DNA of 64,000 bases from Anodontia alba (Eukaryota > Mollusca > Bivalvia > Lucinida > Lucinidae), in contig OZ024830.1 in NCBI GenBank assembly GCA_964016985.1, positions 66,234,690 to 66,298,689 on the forward strand, given 5' to 3'. A program made the position numbers and the translations under genes. This document shows, in pieces, positions 19,716-30,776 of the stretch (its first letter is position 1; each line of letters opens with the position of its first letter). Below the pieces are notes generated by a model. It was given only the letters and a program-made list of their open reading frames with translations, searched no databases and was not told where the DNA came from.

Positions 19716-21866
19716 GCTCACCTGAGCCAAAGGCTCAAGGTGAGCTATTGTGATCACCCACCGTCCGTCGTCGTCGTCATCCGTCTGTCCGTCCACAATC
19801 TTTAAACAACATCTCCTCCTAAACCACTGATTGGATTTTGACCAAATTTCACAGGAATGATCCTTGGTTGGTCCTCTTTCAAAGTTGTTTAAATGGTTCC
19901 GGTCCATTGCATATCTGAGTCACAGGAGCTAAAAATAGATTTTTTAACTAAAAACTTAAAAAATCTTCTTACCAGAAACCACTGGACCGAATTCAGTGTA
20001 ATTTTGCAGAAATGTTCCTTTGGTGATCCTCTACCAAGATTATTCAAGCCATTTGGATTTGTCAAAAAACACAGCCGCAAAGGGGGCGGGGCTTATTTTC
20101 CCTATATATCTATATAGAAAACTTTAAAAATCTTCTTGTCAGAAACCACTGGACCTATTTCAATATGATTTTGCAGAAGTGTACCTTTGGAGATCCTCTA
20201 CCAAGATTGTTCAAACCGTTTGGATTTGTCAAAAAACATAGCCGCCAGGGGGCGTGGCTTATTTTACCTATATATCTATATAGAAAACTTTAAAAATCTT
20301 CTTGTCAGAAACCACTGGACCGATTTCAATATAATTTTGCAGAAATGTTCCTTTGGTGATCCTCTACCAAGATTGTTCAAGCCATTTGCATTTGTCAAAA
20401 AACATGGCTGCCGGAGGGCGGGGCTTATTTTCCCTTTATATCTATATAGAAAACTTTAAAAATCTTCTTGTCAGAAACCACTGGACCGTTTTCAATATAA
20501 TTTTGCAGAAATGTTCCTTTGGTGATCCTTTACCAAGATTGTTCAAGCCATTTGGATTCGTCAAAAAACATGATCCCCAGGGGGCGGGGCTTATGTTCTC
20601 TATATATATCTATATAGAAAACTTTAAAAATCTTCTTGTCAGAAACCACTGGACTGATTTCAATATAACACAGCAGGAATGTTTCTTTTGTAACCTACCA
20701 AGATTGTTCAAGGCGACATGATTCGTCAAAAAACATGGCCACCAGGGGGCGGGGCTTATTTTCCCTATATATTTATATAGAAAACTTTAAAAATCTTCTT
20801 GTCAGAAACCACTGGACCGATATCTGTATAACTTGGCAAAAATGTTTCCTTGGTGATCCTCTACCAAGATTGTTCAAGCCGTCATGTTTTGTCAAAAAAC
20901 ATGGCCGCTAGGGGGCAGGGCTTATTTTCCCTATATATCTATATAGAAAATTTTAATGATCTTCTCGTCAGAAACCACTGGACAGATTTCAGTATAACAT
21001 TGCAGGAATGTTTCTTTTGTAACCCTCTACCAAGATTGTTCAAGTCATGATTCATCAAAAAACGTGCCCGCCTGGGGGAGGGGCTATATTTCCCTATATA
21101 TCTTTTTATAGTAAACTTTAAAAATCTTCTTGTCCACTGGACCAATTTTTTATTATAACTTGGCAGAAATGTTCCCTTGTTGACCCTCTACCAAGATTGT
21201 TCACGACCTCATGATACGTCAAAAAACATGGCCGCCAGGGGGCGGGGCTTATTTTCCATATATATCTGTATAGAAAACTTTAAAATTCTTCATGTCAGAA
21301 ACCACCTGACTGATTTCAATTTTACTTGGCAGGAATGTTTCCTTGGTGACCTTCTACCAAGATTGTTCAAGCAATCATGATTCATCAAAAAACATGGCTG
21401 CTAGGAGTGGGGCTTATTTTTCCTATATATCTAAATAGAAAATTTCAAAAATCTTCTTGTCAGAAACCACTGAACCGATTTCAATATAACTTGGCAGGAA
21501 TGTTCCTATGATGACCCTCTACCAAGTGTGTTCAAGCTGTCATGATTAGTCAAAAAACATGGCCATTAGGGGGTGGGGCTTATTTTCCCTATATAGCTAT
21601 ATAGAGCATTTTAAAAATCTTTTTGTCAGAAACCACTGGACCGATTTCAATATAACTTTGCAGAATTGTTCCTTTGGTGACCCTCTTTCAAGATTCAGTT
21701 CAAACCATCTTGATGCTTGAAAAAAACATGGCCACTGGGGAGCAGGGCTATAATAAAATTTATACAAAAATCTTAGAGCAGTGAACTTGGCTGAAACTTC
21801 AGTAGTAAGTATGCAAAGCTGTTTGCTCAGGTGAGCGATATAGGGACCATCATGGTCCTCGTCTTA
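19716..21866 (+). mobile_element. GCTCACCTGAG element, copy 2, about 166-bp core
   Basis: 5' hairpin AGCTCACCTGAGCCAAAGGC, TCAAGGTGAGCT, then GTCCGTC repeats. About twelve core units follow (starts of CTTCTTGTCAGAAACCACTG at 20132, 20298, 20464, 20632 and 20795; period 163-168 bp), each with AACATGGCCGCCAGGGGGCG or a variant. The 3' end has GCTCAGGTGAGCGA, hairpin AGGGACCATCATGGTCCT and terminal CGTCTTA. Many short open frames in it are repeats of the unit and not genes. Confidence 0.88.
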
Positions 21867-22116
21867 GAATCTTTTGGTCTGGCGTTGTTGGTGCCATTGA
21901 CACTTTTGTAGCTGAACATGTTGCAAACATTTTGAGCTGATTGAAATAGGGCTGAGACTTCCAGTTTTGTCCATGAAATAATTGTAAAACTTGAGGGTCG
22001 TGTTTTAGTGATAATCAAAGGGGAAATAAAACTGGTGGTCCTGAATTTATTTTGTGGAGTATATGTCAAGACGCTGCTGAATAAGTAGCAAACAGATCTG
22101 GCTAACATGTTTTTGG
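21867..22116. other. No recognisable feature
   Basis: 250 bp between two elements; nothing supported. Confidence 0.4.
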
Positions 22117-22223
22117 GTCACCTGAGCTATGCTAAGGATGAGCTATAGTGATCACTTGCCGTCCTTCCTCTGTCCACACCTTTGAACAACCTCCTCTAAA
22201 ACCCCTGGGCCAATTTTTGTCGC

Positions 22224-23715
22224 ACCTGCTTTAGTATGGGCAACTTAGGCGTGCAAGTTTCCGTCCGTCCGTCTTTCCGTCAACATTTACCCTGGGTGTC
22301 TTGTGAGCGCAACTCCTCCTACAGTTTTGTACCGATCATTTTGAAACTTTGCATATGTTTTTTACATGATGTGAAGATGTGCATGTGGTTTGGATATAAT
22401 TGTTAGATTATTTTTTGTCACTTTTTCCACTCATTTTTTCACCTTCTATATAGACAGCGGGTACCTCTTGTGAGCGCAACTCCTCTTACAGTTTTATACT
22501 GAATGTTTTGAAACTTTGCATGTGTTTTCTTCATGGTATGAAGATGTGCATGTGATTTGGGTATAATTGTTAGAACATTTTTTATTACTTTTTCCACATT
22601 GTGAACTTAGTCATTTTTCACCCTCAGTATATAGACGGGGTACCTCTTGTGAGCGCAACTCCTCTTACAGTTTTGTACCGATCATTTTGAAACTTTGCAT
22701 ATGTATTCTTCATGGTATGTGGATGTGCATGTGGTTTGGGTATAGTTGTTAGAACATTTTTTGTCACTTGTTTCCACATTATGAACTTAGTCATTTTTCA
22801 CCCTCAGTATATAGACGGGGTACCTCTTGTGAGCGCAACTCCTCTTACAGTTTTGTACCGATCGTTTTGAAACTTTGCATATGTTTTCTTCATGGTATGA
22901 GAATGTGCATGTGGTTTGGATATAATTGTTAGAACATTTTTGTCACTTTTTCCACATTGTGAACTTCGTCATTTTTTACCCTTTATATATAAACAGTTGG
23001 TACCTCTTGTGAGCGCAACTCCTCTTACAGTTTTGTACCAATTATTATGAAACTTTGCATGCATTTTCTTCATGGTATGAGGATGTGCATGTGGTTTGGA
23101 TGTAATTGTTAAATTATATTTTTTTTTACTTTTTTCCACATTGTGAACTTTGTCATTTTTCACCCACAATACAGACAGGGAGCACAATTCCTCATACATT
23201 TTTATACAAATCTTTTTGCAACTTTGCAAATGTTTTCTCCATAGTCTGTGCACATGCTTTTCATATAATCCTTGCCATATTTTTTGTCACTTTTTTGTAC
23301 TTTTTGACCTTTGTCATTTTCTGACCTCAGATGTATAGACAAAGGGTACCTTGTGATTGCAACTTTTCATATAATTTTTAACCGGTCTTTTTGAAACTGC
23401 ACGTTTTCTCCCATGTCTGCAGAAGTGCACATGGTTTGGATATGATTTTTAAATTTATTTTTGTCACTTTTTCCCCTTTAACTTTGTCATTTTCTGAACC
23501 TCAGATTGTATGAAAGTGTACAGACTTTATGAGCCCAATTTCTCCTGCATCATATGAGAAAATTCATATGCTTTCAATGAAATTCCTATATTCATATAAT
23601 CCTTGTCTTTAATTTTTGTCACTTTTCTAACTCAGCACTGCTAAGAATGAAATAAATCTATTTAATAACTACGTCCTGTGACTTTTGCCCTGCAATGCCG
23701 CCTTCCGCGGAATTC
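22224..23715 (+). mobile_element. Nested tandem-core element, about 180-bp units
   Basis: Begins near GCACCTGCTTTAGTATGGGC, followed by CCGTCCGTCCGTC. At least five units carry TACCTCTTGTGAGCGCAACT and GATCATTTTGAAACTTTGCA (starts 22461, 22640, 22820 and 23000; period 179-180), then decayed units to 23640. The presumed 3' end is near CCGCCTTCCGCGGAATTC, a possible hairpin. Boundaries are inferred from where the host element resumes. Confidence 0.65.
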
Positions 23716-24149
23716 TGGTTTTCAAACTTCCTGTGGAGCCTTCTGTTAAAGGGGGATTGAAAATTTGTTTAAATAGTCATGGTTCATTAGTAAAGATGGC
23801 TGCCATGCCCTTATATGGTAAGAACACTTAAAAATCTTCTTCTCCAGAACCGAGAAAGCTTTGAGCCTGAATCTTAGTATATAGCATCAGGGAATCATGG
23901 TCTACCAAGTACATTCAATTGATGGTCGTAGGTTGACTTGTGACCTTTCTTACAGCAAGGCCAAATTTGTGAACCCATGCATTTGTATGAAAATGTTGAA
24001 AAGTCGTTTTCTCAAAATGTATGAAAGACTTGTTGCTGAAACTTAAAATGTATGATTAGAGTAGTAAAACTTTGTAGTTACAATTAAAATTTTGTCCCCT
24101 GAGGGTTATCTGCTCTGTCCTTAAGCTATATGCATGTATGAAATTGTGA

Positions 24150-24310
24150 TCAAAAAGGGCAGTTGTCAGTTTCTGGCGAAAGAATGTGCACAATACTGGT
24201 TAACCGCTTAGAGGACAAAGCCTGCCCAGTAAACGTGTGGTTAGGTAAACTGACCGCGCTCGACATGACCCCATTGGGTTGACTGGGCCGTAAAACCTCA
24301 ACACAAACAA
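24150..24310 (+). mobile_element. 5'-truncated SINE 1 copy with 14-bp target duplication
   Basis: Contains GGGCAGTTGTCAGTTTCTGG through CGTAAAACCTCAACACAAAC. GTATGAAATTGTGA flanks it at 24136-24149 and 24311-24324. It lacks the tRNA-like head and is inserted in a core-repeat element. Confidence 0.93.
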
Positions 24311-24552
24311 GTATGAAATTGTGAATTTTTAAATGTCTTCTTCTCTGAAACCGCTTGAGCAAGTTTCACCAGATTTCACATTGGGCCTTCTGTCAAAAGG
24401 GTATCGGCACTGTTCATATGGTTCCACACCATTGAACAAGATGGCTGCCATGCCCATATATGGTAAAAAGACTTAATATTTTCTTCTCCAGAACCAAGAA
24501 AGCTTTGAGGCTGACTCTTGGTATATAGCATTGGAGACGCAAGGTCTACCAA

Positions 24553-25403
24553 GTTTGTCCACAAAATAGGAATCGGGACAAAGTGAGAATATCTGTCATT
24601 GTACATGTATTTGTAATTAGTTTTTCTTATGGCAGTAAATCGTACTTTTGTAAATTTCTTTCGCATTTGAAAATATAAAAAAAGGATTAGATCAGATTTT
24701 TCCTTTCGATATATTTCCATTCTCCTGCATTTTTTTTTTTTTTTTTTTTTTCTGTTAAAAATGAGAGTTGCCGACCTGTCCACAATTGTGAAATGGAAGA
24801 CAAATCTGTGTCATCTTGAACCATGTTTCCACTCGGGGCGTTTGGAAATCTTCGAAGCTTACTTTTCCTCTTGGTGCCATTAGAAGGTTCTGATTTTTGA
24901 TTGTGGCTCTTTCTGTGCATCTTCTTTGTGTGATTACCAATCAAAACGCATGTACGCATTCAACATCATGCAGTCAGCATTACTTTAACACACCTATGCA
25001 AATTATTATTATGTCTTCTCAAAACATAATTGTGGGTAGAACTACCTCATTGTCAAAGCACTAAGATTATCCTGAATCTATAACAAGCATAGATTGTGGG
25101 TACTCATGGAGGCGGTTTATTACGTTTGCCCACAAACTATGTTTTAGAGGAGAAAAAAGAAATAATGTTTATCCCTGTCAACCAAATTTTTCTCTATATG
25201 AAGCAGGGTTTACCGGGGTCTTCATTGAATGGACTTGTTAACGTGATGAACAAAGAAAGAATGAAATAAGGAAAGAAAATTAACAGAAAGGAAGGACATA
25301 CAACAAACAGAAATTGGATTCTACAAGTATATAGTGTGTGGGTGGGTGTGGGGGGGTGCAGGGTTTATTCAGTCTAAAATGCGTTAAAATTTATTTATTT
25401 TTT
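24553..25403. other. Unassigned stretch with a poly-T tract
   Basis: A T-run lies at about 24730-24751. A minus-strand open frame at 24687-24959 is rich in Lys/Arg/Ser and matches nothing I recognise. About 25020-25150 has fragments of family ii (ATTGTGGGTACTCATGGAGG, CCCACAAACTATGTTTT). No gene supported. Confidence 0.45.
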
Positions 25404-25416
25404 ATCATCATCTATT

Positions 25417-25724
25417 TGCTGGCCTCGGTGGCTCGGATGCGCGTCCGACTGGTGATCAGGAGGTTGCGGGTTCAACCCCTGCTAGGTCGGCAACATTCTT
25501 ATGTGGAGATTTGATCATGAAATATTTTCTACGGTCATTCTCTCCCTTCCACTGATTCATGAAGGGCAGTTGTCAGTTTCTGGCGAAAGAATGTGCACAT
25601 TACTGGTTAACCGCTTAGAGGACTTAGCCTGCCCAATAAATGTGTGGCTAGGTAAACTGACCACACTCGACATGTCCCCATTGGATTGACTGGGCCATAA
25701 AACCTCAAAACAAACACAAACAAA
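25417..25724 (+). mobile_element. SINE 1 copy, slightly shortened head
   Basis: GGCCTCGGTGGCTCGGATGC shows a small deletion in the A-box region; the B box GCGGGTTCAACCCCTGC is intact. Body and tail are normal. The imperfect target duplication is ATCATCATCTATT (25404-25416) and ATCGTCATCTATT (25725-25737). Confidence 0.9.
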
Positions 25725-25830
25725 ATCGTCATCTATTCATGCATATAAGGTTTATACGAGGGTCCTGCAAAAAGTTTTGTCACTGGGTTCCGATTACTTC
25801 AGTGCTACGTTTTATCAAACATATTTTTAT

Positions 25831-27410
25831 GCCCCCAACTTCAAAGAAGTTGGAGGGGCTTATTGCTTCTGGGTTGTTCGTCCGTCCGTCCGTCTGTCCT
25901 TCCGTCCGTCCGTTCGTCACGCTTTTTGATGCATAGCATAACTTTAAAACCGTGAATGCTACTGTTTTGAAATTTCATATATGGATTCCTCATGAAAAAA
26001 TAGCTGACACGTATTTTTTTTCTTGACAGGATTATGCCCCTTTTCTGAGTTATGGCCCTTTGAAAAAATATGGATGCAATCTTGTCAGCAAAATATCTCA
26101 AAAACTATTAAAGCTAGAGCCTTGAAACTTGATGAATAGACTGGTAGTGATGAGTAGACAACCTGATTAACTTTTGAAGAAATTTTGAAAAATACTTCTT
26201 GAGTTATGGCCCTTTGTAATTTTGGGCAATTTTACCTTGTCAGCAAAATATCTCAAAAACTGTTAGAGCTAGAGCCTTGAAACTTAGTAAATGGATTTGT
26301 AGTGATGAGTAGATGACCTGATTAACTTTTGAAGAAATTCTGAAAAATACTTCATGAGTTATGGCCCTTTGTAATTTTGGGCATTTTTATCTTGTCAGCA
26401 AAATATCTCAAAAACCGTTGGAGCTAGAGCCTTGAAACTTAATGAATAGACTGGTAGTGATGAGTAGACAACCTGATTAACTTTTGAAGAAATTTTGAAA
26501 AATGCCTTTTGAGTTATGGCCCTTTGTAATTTTGGGCATTTTTACCTTGTCAGCAAAATATCTCAAAAACTGTTAGAGCTTGAGCCTTGAAACTTAGTAA
26601 ATGGATTTGTAGTGATGTGTAGATGACCTGATAAACTTTTGAAGAAATTCTGAAAAACACTTCATGAGTTATGGCCCTTTGTAATTTAGGGCATTATTAA
26701 CTTGTCAGCAAAATATCTCAAAAACTATTGAAGCTAGAGCCTTGAAACTTGATGAATAGACTGGTAGTGATGAGTAGACAACCTGATAAACTTTGGAAGA
26801 AATTTTGAAATATACTTCTTGAGTTATGCCCCTTTGTAATTTTAGGCATTTTTATCTTGTCAGCAAAATATCTCAAAAACTGTTAGAGCTAGAGCCTTGA
26901 AACTTAGTAAATGGATTTGTAGTGATGAGTAGATGACCTGATTAATTTTTGAAGAAATTCTGAAAAATACTTCATGAGTTATGGCCCTTTGTAATTTTGG
27001 GCAATTTTACCTTGTCAGCAAAATATCTCAAAAACTGTTGGAACTAGAGCCTTGACACTTGATGAATAGACTGGTAGTGATGAGTAGACAACCTGATTAA
27101 CTTTTGAAGAAATTTTTAAATATACTTCTTGAGTTATGCCCCTTTGTTATTTTGGGCATTTTTATCTTGTCAGCAAAATATCTCAAAAACTATTAGAGCT
27201 AGAGACTTGAAACTTGGTGAATTGATTGGTAATGATGAGTAGATGACCTGATTAATTTTTTTGTAAATTCTGAAAAATATTTCATAAGTAATGGCCCTTT
27301 GTAAATTTGGGCATGTTTCCCTTGTGAACAAAATATCTCAAAAACTATTGAAGCTGGAGCCTTGAAACTTGATGAATAGATTGGTAGCGATGAGTAGATG
27401 ACCTGATTAT
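25831..27410 (+). mobile_element. GCCCCCAACTT element with 155-bp lattice core (HINE/pearl-like)
   Basis: Starts TGCCCCCAACTTCAAAGAAG then TTGGAGGGGC (terminal hairpin), followed by GTCCGTCC repeats. Nine core units start with CTTGT(C/G)A at 26081, 26236, 26391, 26546, 26701, 26856, 27011, 27166 and 27321, every step exactly 155 bp. Units alternate two types (see findings). No 3' end of its own is seen; the sequence runs directly into a second start at 27410. Confidence 0.85.
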
Positions 27411-28375
27411 GCCCCCAGTTTCGAATGAAATTGATGGGGCATATTATTTTGCCTTCATTTGTCCATCCGACTGTTTGTCCGTTCATCAAGCTTTTTTTGT
27501 GCATGCCATATCTTAAGAACCCTGCACGCTAGGGTTTTGAAATTTTATATTTGGGTTCCCAATGAAAAAATAGCCAACCCGTATTTTGTTTCTTGTCTAG
27601 CATGTTTATTTAAAGTTATGCCCCTTTGAAAAAAATCAGAATTAAATCTTGTGAGCAAGATATCTTGAAAAGTATTTAAGCTGGGTTCTTGAAATTCGAT
27701 ACAGTGAGTGGGAATGATGTGTACATTACCCGATTATATTTTGAGAGAATTCCATGAAAATATTGATAAAGTTACGGCCCTTTGCAGTTCTGCTCATTTT
27801 GACCTTGTCAGCAAGATTTCTCGAAAAGCACTTAAGCTAGGGTCTTGAAATATTATATGCTGATTGGGGATGATGTGGAGATTACCTGGTTTGTTTTTTA
27901 GGGAATTCCATGAAAAATTGATGTAATGGCCCTTTGTAGTTCTAGGCATTTTGACTTTTTCAGCAAGATATCTCAAAAAGTATTTAAGCTAGAGCCATGA
28001 TATTTGGTATACTGATTGGGATTGAAGAGGAGATCACCTGAATAAATTTTGAACCAATTAAATGAAATGTTGGAGTTATGGCCCTTAGCAATTTCGGGCC
28101 ATTTAATGTCGTTGCTTTATTGTGTATAGCATAAGTTTAGAACCATGTATGCTAATGTTTTGAAATTTCATGTTTTGATTCCTCATGAAAAAATAGGTGA
28201 TCCGTATTTTTTTCTTATCCCAATCATCTCCTATTTTAGAGTTATTTCCCTTTGATAAAATAACATTGAAATCATGTATTTGTACTGTTGTACCGTCATG
28301 GCTAAGCAGTGTTGGAGTCAAACAGTGTTAGAGTCAGGCAGTTGGGGGCATAGTGTTTTACAAACACCAGCTCTA
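27410..28375 (+). mobile_element. Second GCCCCC element abutting the first, with complete 3' end
   Basis: Starts TGCCCCCAGTTTCGAATGAA then ATTGATGGGGCA (hairpin). Core units are at about 27648, 27804 and 27955 (151-156 bp). The 3' end has AGTTGGGGGCATA, hairpin GTGTTTTACAAACAC and terminal CAGCTCTAGTTA. It may be nested in, or have recombined with, the 25831 element. Confidence 0.8.
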
Positions 28376-28394
28376 GTTATTACATACCTTCAAG

Positions 28395-28922
28395 TATTTC
28401 CCCTTTACTGAAACACATTTTTGTAACCTTTTTACTCAGTCCCAAAAAGCAGATAGTCTTCTTTTGGTATCTGTTGGGAGATGCTGATAAATAGTGTTGC
28501 CAAGAAAACTTCTAGATGTATACATATTTCCAGAAAGCATTTTCTAAAGCCTTGGAAATAAAAAGTCACAGGACTCAGGTCAAGTGAATAAGGTGGATGG
28601 TTTAAAACTTTCACCTTTTCAGATGCCAAATAAGACTCAACAACCTCACAATTATGAGAGGAGGCGTTGTCATGTTAAAGGTGGACTCCTGACCATCCTT
28701 TGCTTGGTCATTTCTTATTGTAAAACTTTCACTTTCTTCAGTACAGAATTCTTGTAGAATCGGCCAGTGTCTGTATGACCAGATGGACGAGGCACTTGAA
28801 CGACTGGCCCACTTGAATTAAAGAAAATTGCGTACAACATCTTGCATGAGGCCCTCACTAACTACAGATATGTACATATACAGAAATTCACAGGGACATG
28901 CATTTAAACCTTAAACTACTAA

Positions 28923-28953
<31 letters not shown>

Positions 28954-30564
28954 CAAACAAAAAAACTTATACCAGTCTTTCATACATGATCTTACATACC
29001 GCAAACATATGACAAACAAATGTAATTGAGAGAAAAAAGATATACATGTACCAATTCTTACATACACCATCTCTCACACTAAACATATGACAAACAAATG
29101 TGATTGTGATGGGGGAAAAAAAAACAACATATTTTTACAAATATATCTTACATGGAAAATATATAGTGCTTATTTTCAAGGCTGACTAGATGATGAACAT
29201 TTCATCCATTTTATCCACAGTTTATGGAAAGAATCTACAGTCAGAATTTTTTAACCAGTTTGGTAGATTATTCCATATGACTGGCCCAGAGTAGATTAAA
29301 CTTTGCTTGAAAATTTCTTTTTGTGGCCTTGGAGTGTGAAAATTTGATGTACCGGGTACATGTATTTACTGATCTAAGAGACAGAAGAGTCTCATTTATA
29401 GGTCTGAAAGTGAACATTGCATTGATATAAGATGGTGTGATAGATTTTGAAATTTTATACATAAATTTTGCTTTTCTTAGAAATATTCTTTCATAAATGT
29501 TCAGAATTTTAAGGTCATTCATACTGCATGCAATGTCAGAATACTCATAATCTAAAATGATCTTTACAGCACGCTTTTGTAACCTGTGGATTCTGTCAAG
29601 GTTAGAATGAGCTGTTCCTCCCCATACTGTGGAACAGTAGTCAATGTGGGGTTGAATGTATGTCATAAAATTGTACTCTGTGTTCAAGGGATAAATAATC
29701 TTTCAATCTTGATAAAAGCCACAAGTTTGAAGAAATTTTCTTAGCAATGAACTGTGTATGGATTGACCATGTTAGATAATATAGACTCTAAGGACTTTGT
29801 CATTATCAATATTTTTCAAACTATCATTATTAAATGTTAAATTTAAAATACTATTATGTAAATGAAGGCATTTCTGTGAAGTGGTGATTAACATTACTTT
29901 GGTTTTTTCAGTATTTAAAAGCATTCCATTAAGTTTACACCAAACAGAAAGTTTTTGTAAAGCCATCTGTTGTAGATCTTGTTCAGTGAAATGCTGCGAG
30001 TTGCTGATCTGATATATTGTGGTGTCATCCGCATAAAGATCCGTGAAAACATTATCTGATCAGCCCTTCAGTGTGGCTCAAACATATGCATCCAGGTTTC
30101 ATCACCTGTTATCAAGTTAGAAATAACCCAACTATTACAGCCTTTGTATGTTTTCAAAAGTTCCCGGGCACATTTAAGGCCTTGTGTCTTTTGCTCCTCA
30201 GTGAGCAAATGAGGTACCCACCTAGCACAAACCTTTCTCAGGTCCAAACGTTTTTTTCAGAATTGCTTGCACACTGCCTCTGATATGCCAGTACAACTAG
30301 CTATATCTTTGACAGACAATTGCGCATCCTATTTGACCACAATCTTTACAGCAGCGATGTTAGCCTTGGTAACAGAAGTTTTAGGCCTTCCAGGATGGAA
30401 ACCATCTTTTTCTCAGCTTTAAAAGCTTAAACCCACCTAAAAACTGAGTGCATTGAGGTCTGAGGTCCATATATACCACACAATTCATTAAATATCTGCT
30501 TTGAATCTATATTAAGCCTAATGCAGCATTTAATATAGCTACGAATTTCAGTCAATTGGTCCAT
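28395..30564 (-). pseudogene. Mariner transposase remains, interrupted
   Basis: The N-terminal part (minus, from ATG at 30564) reads MDQLTEIRSYIKCCIRLNID then QIFNELCGIYGPQTSMHSVF, a mariner-type helix-turn-helix region. DETWMHMFEPH, with the first catalytic Asp, lies just before the LINE insertion at 30062. The second piece has SSGPVVQVPRPSGHTDTGRF, HDNASSHNCEVV (second catalytic Asp) and NHPPYSLDLSP. Immediately after that a 1-nt shift moves the frame: the open frame reads VTFYF, while the next frame gives the family-like CDFLFPRL, which places the third Asp 34 residues after the second (DD34D). Further stops occur in the N-terminal piece. Non-functional. Confidence 0.82.
28860..30062 (-). 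pseudogene. CR1/Jockey-like LINE fragment inside the mariner
   Basis: On the minus strand: DLYADDTTIYQI (RT catalytic box, about 30000-30045), KLSVWCKLNGMLLNTEKTKV (29772-29966), then YIQPHIDYCSTVWGG, LQKRAVKIIL and LKILNIYERIFLRKA (29268-29687). These are the thumb and C-terminal landmarks of CR1/Jockey-group RTs. A frameshift precedes the expected GPVIWNNLP-like end (about 29270-29285). The 5' half of the RT and all of ORF1 are absent. An A-rich stretch at 28919-28953 lies in its presumed 3' region. Confidence 0.85.
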
Positions 30565-30776
30565 GTTCCAATGTAACAAGTAAATTGGTCAGTGTATATG
30601 ACTGCATCTATTTCAGTTTGAAATAACTCGGTCAGTTGGAAAGCAATTTGCACGATATGAATGAGTATCGTTAGCTATTCAACACACCATTCAAGTGCAG
30701 TGAAGCATTTTAAAATATACCTGGGATAAAACTAAGGAAACCTATTAGTGACAGAACTTTTTGCACAACCCTCGTA

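Larger units (their letters stand above)
22117..24552 (+). mobile_element. GCTCACCTGAG element, copy 3, split by another element
   Basis: The left end GGTCACCTGAGCTATGCTAA then GGATGAGCTATAGTGATCAC is followed after 110 bp by a different repeat (22224-23715). The core then resumes at about 23716 with AAGATGGCTGCCATGCCC and CTTCTTCTCCAGAACCGAGA. The resumed part resembles 11962-13746. The 3' terminus is not found; similarity fades near 24552. A truncated SINE sits inside it. Confidence 0.7.
25755..30776 (-). mobile_element. Mariner element carcass with two nested insertions
   Basis: Left end TACGAGGGTCCTGCAAAAAG and right end (complement) TACGAGGGTTGTGCAAAAAG are inverted and both continue to TCACT. 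The transposase remains lie on the minus strand in two pieces, 30063-30564 and about 28395-28855. A GCCCCCAACTT element (25831-28375) sits between the left end and the transposase, and a LINE fragment (about 28860-30062) splits the coding part. Without insertions the element would be about 1.3 kb, a normal mariner size. Confidence 0.85.

Noticed and set aside
20129..21700. Series of open frames of 60-122 codons with MVILYQDCS- and FVKKH-like repeats
   Set aside because: They follow the 166-bp repeat period of a non-coding element; the peptides repeat because the DNA repeats.
24687..24959. Basic minus-strand frame as a possible zinc-finger or THAP-like fragment
   Set aside because: No ligand pattern could be confirmed, and the frame ends in a poly-Lys run coded by a T-tract.
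26081..27410. CRISPR-like array because of regular spacing
   Set aside because: The unit is a continuous 155-bp tandem repeat with no unique spacers; eukaryotic context.
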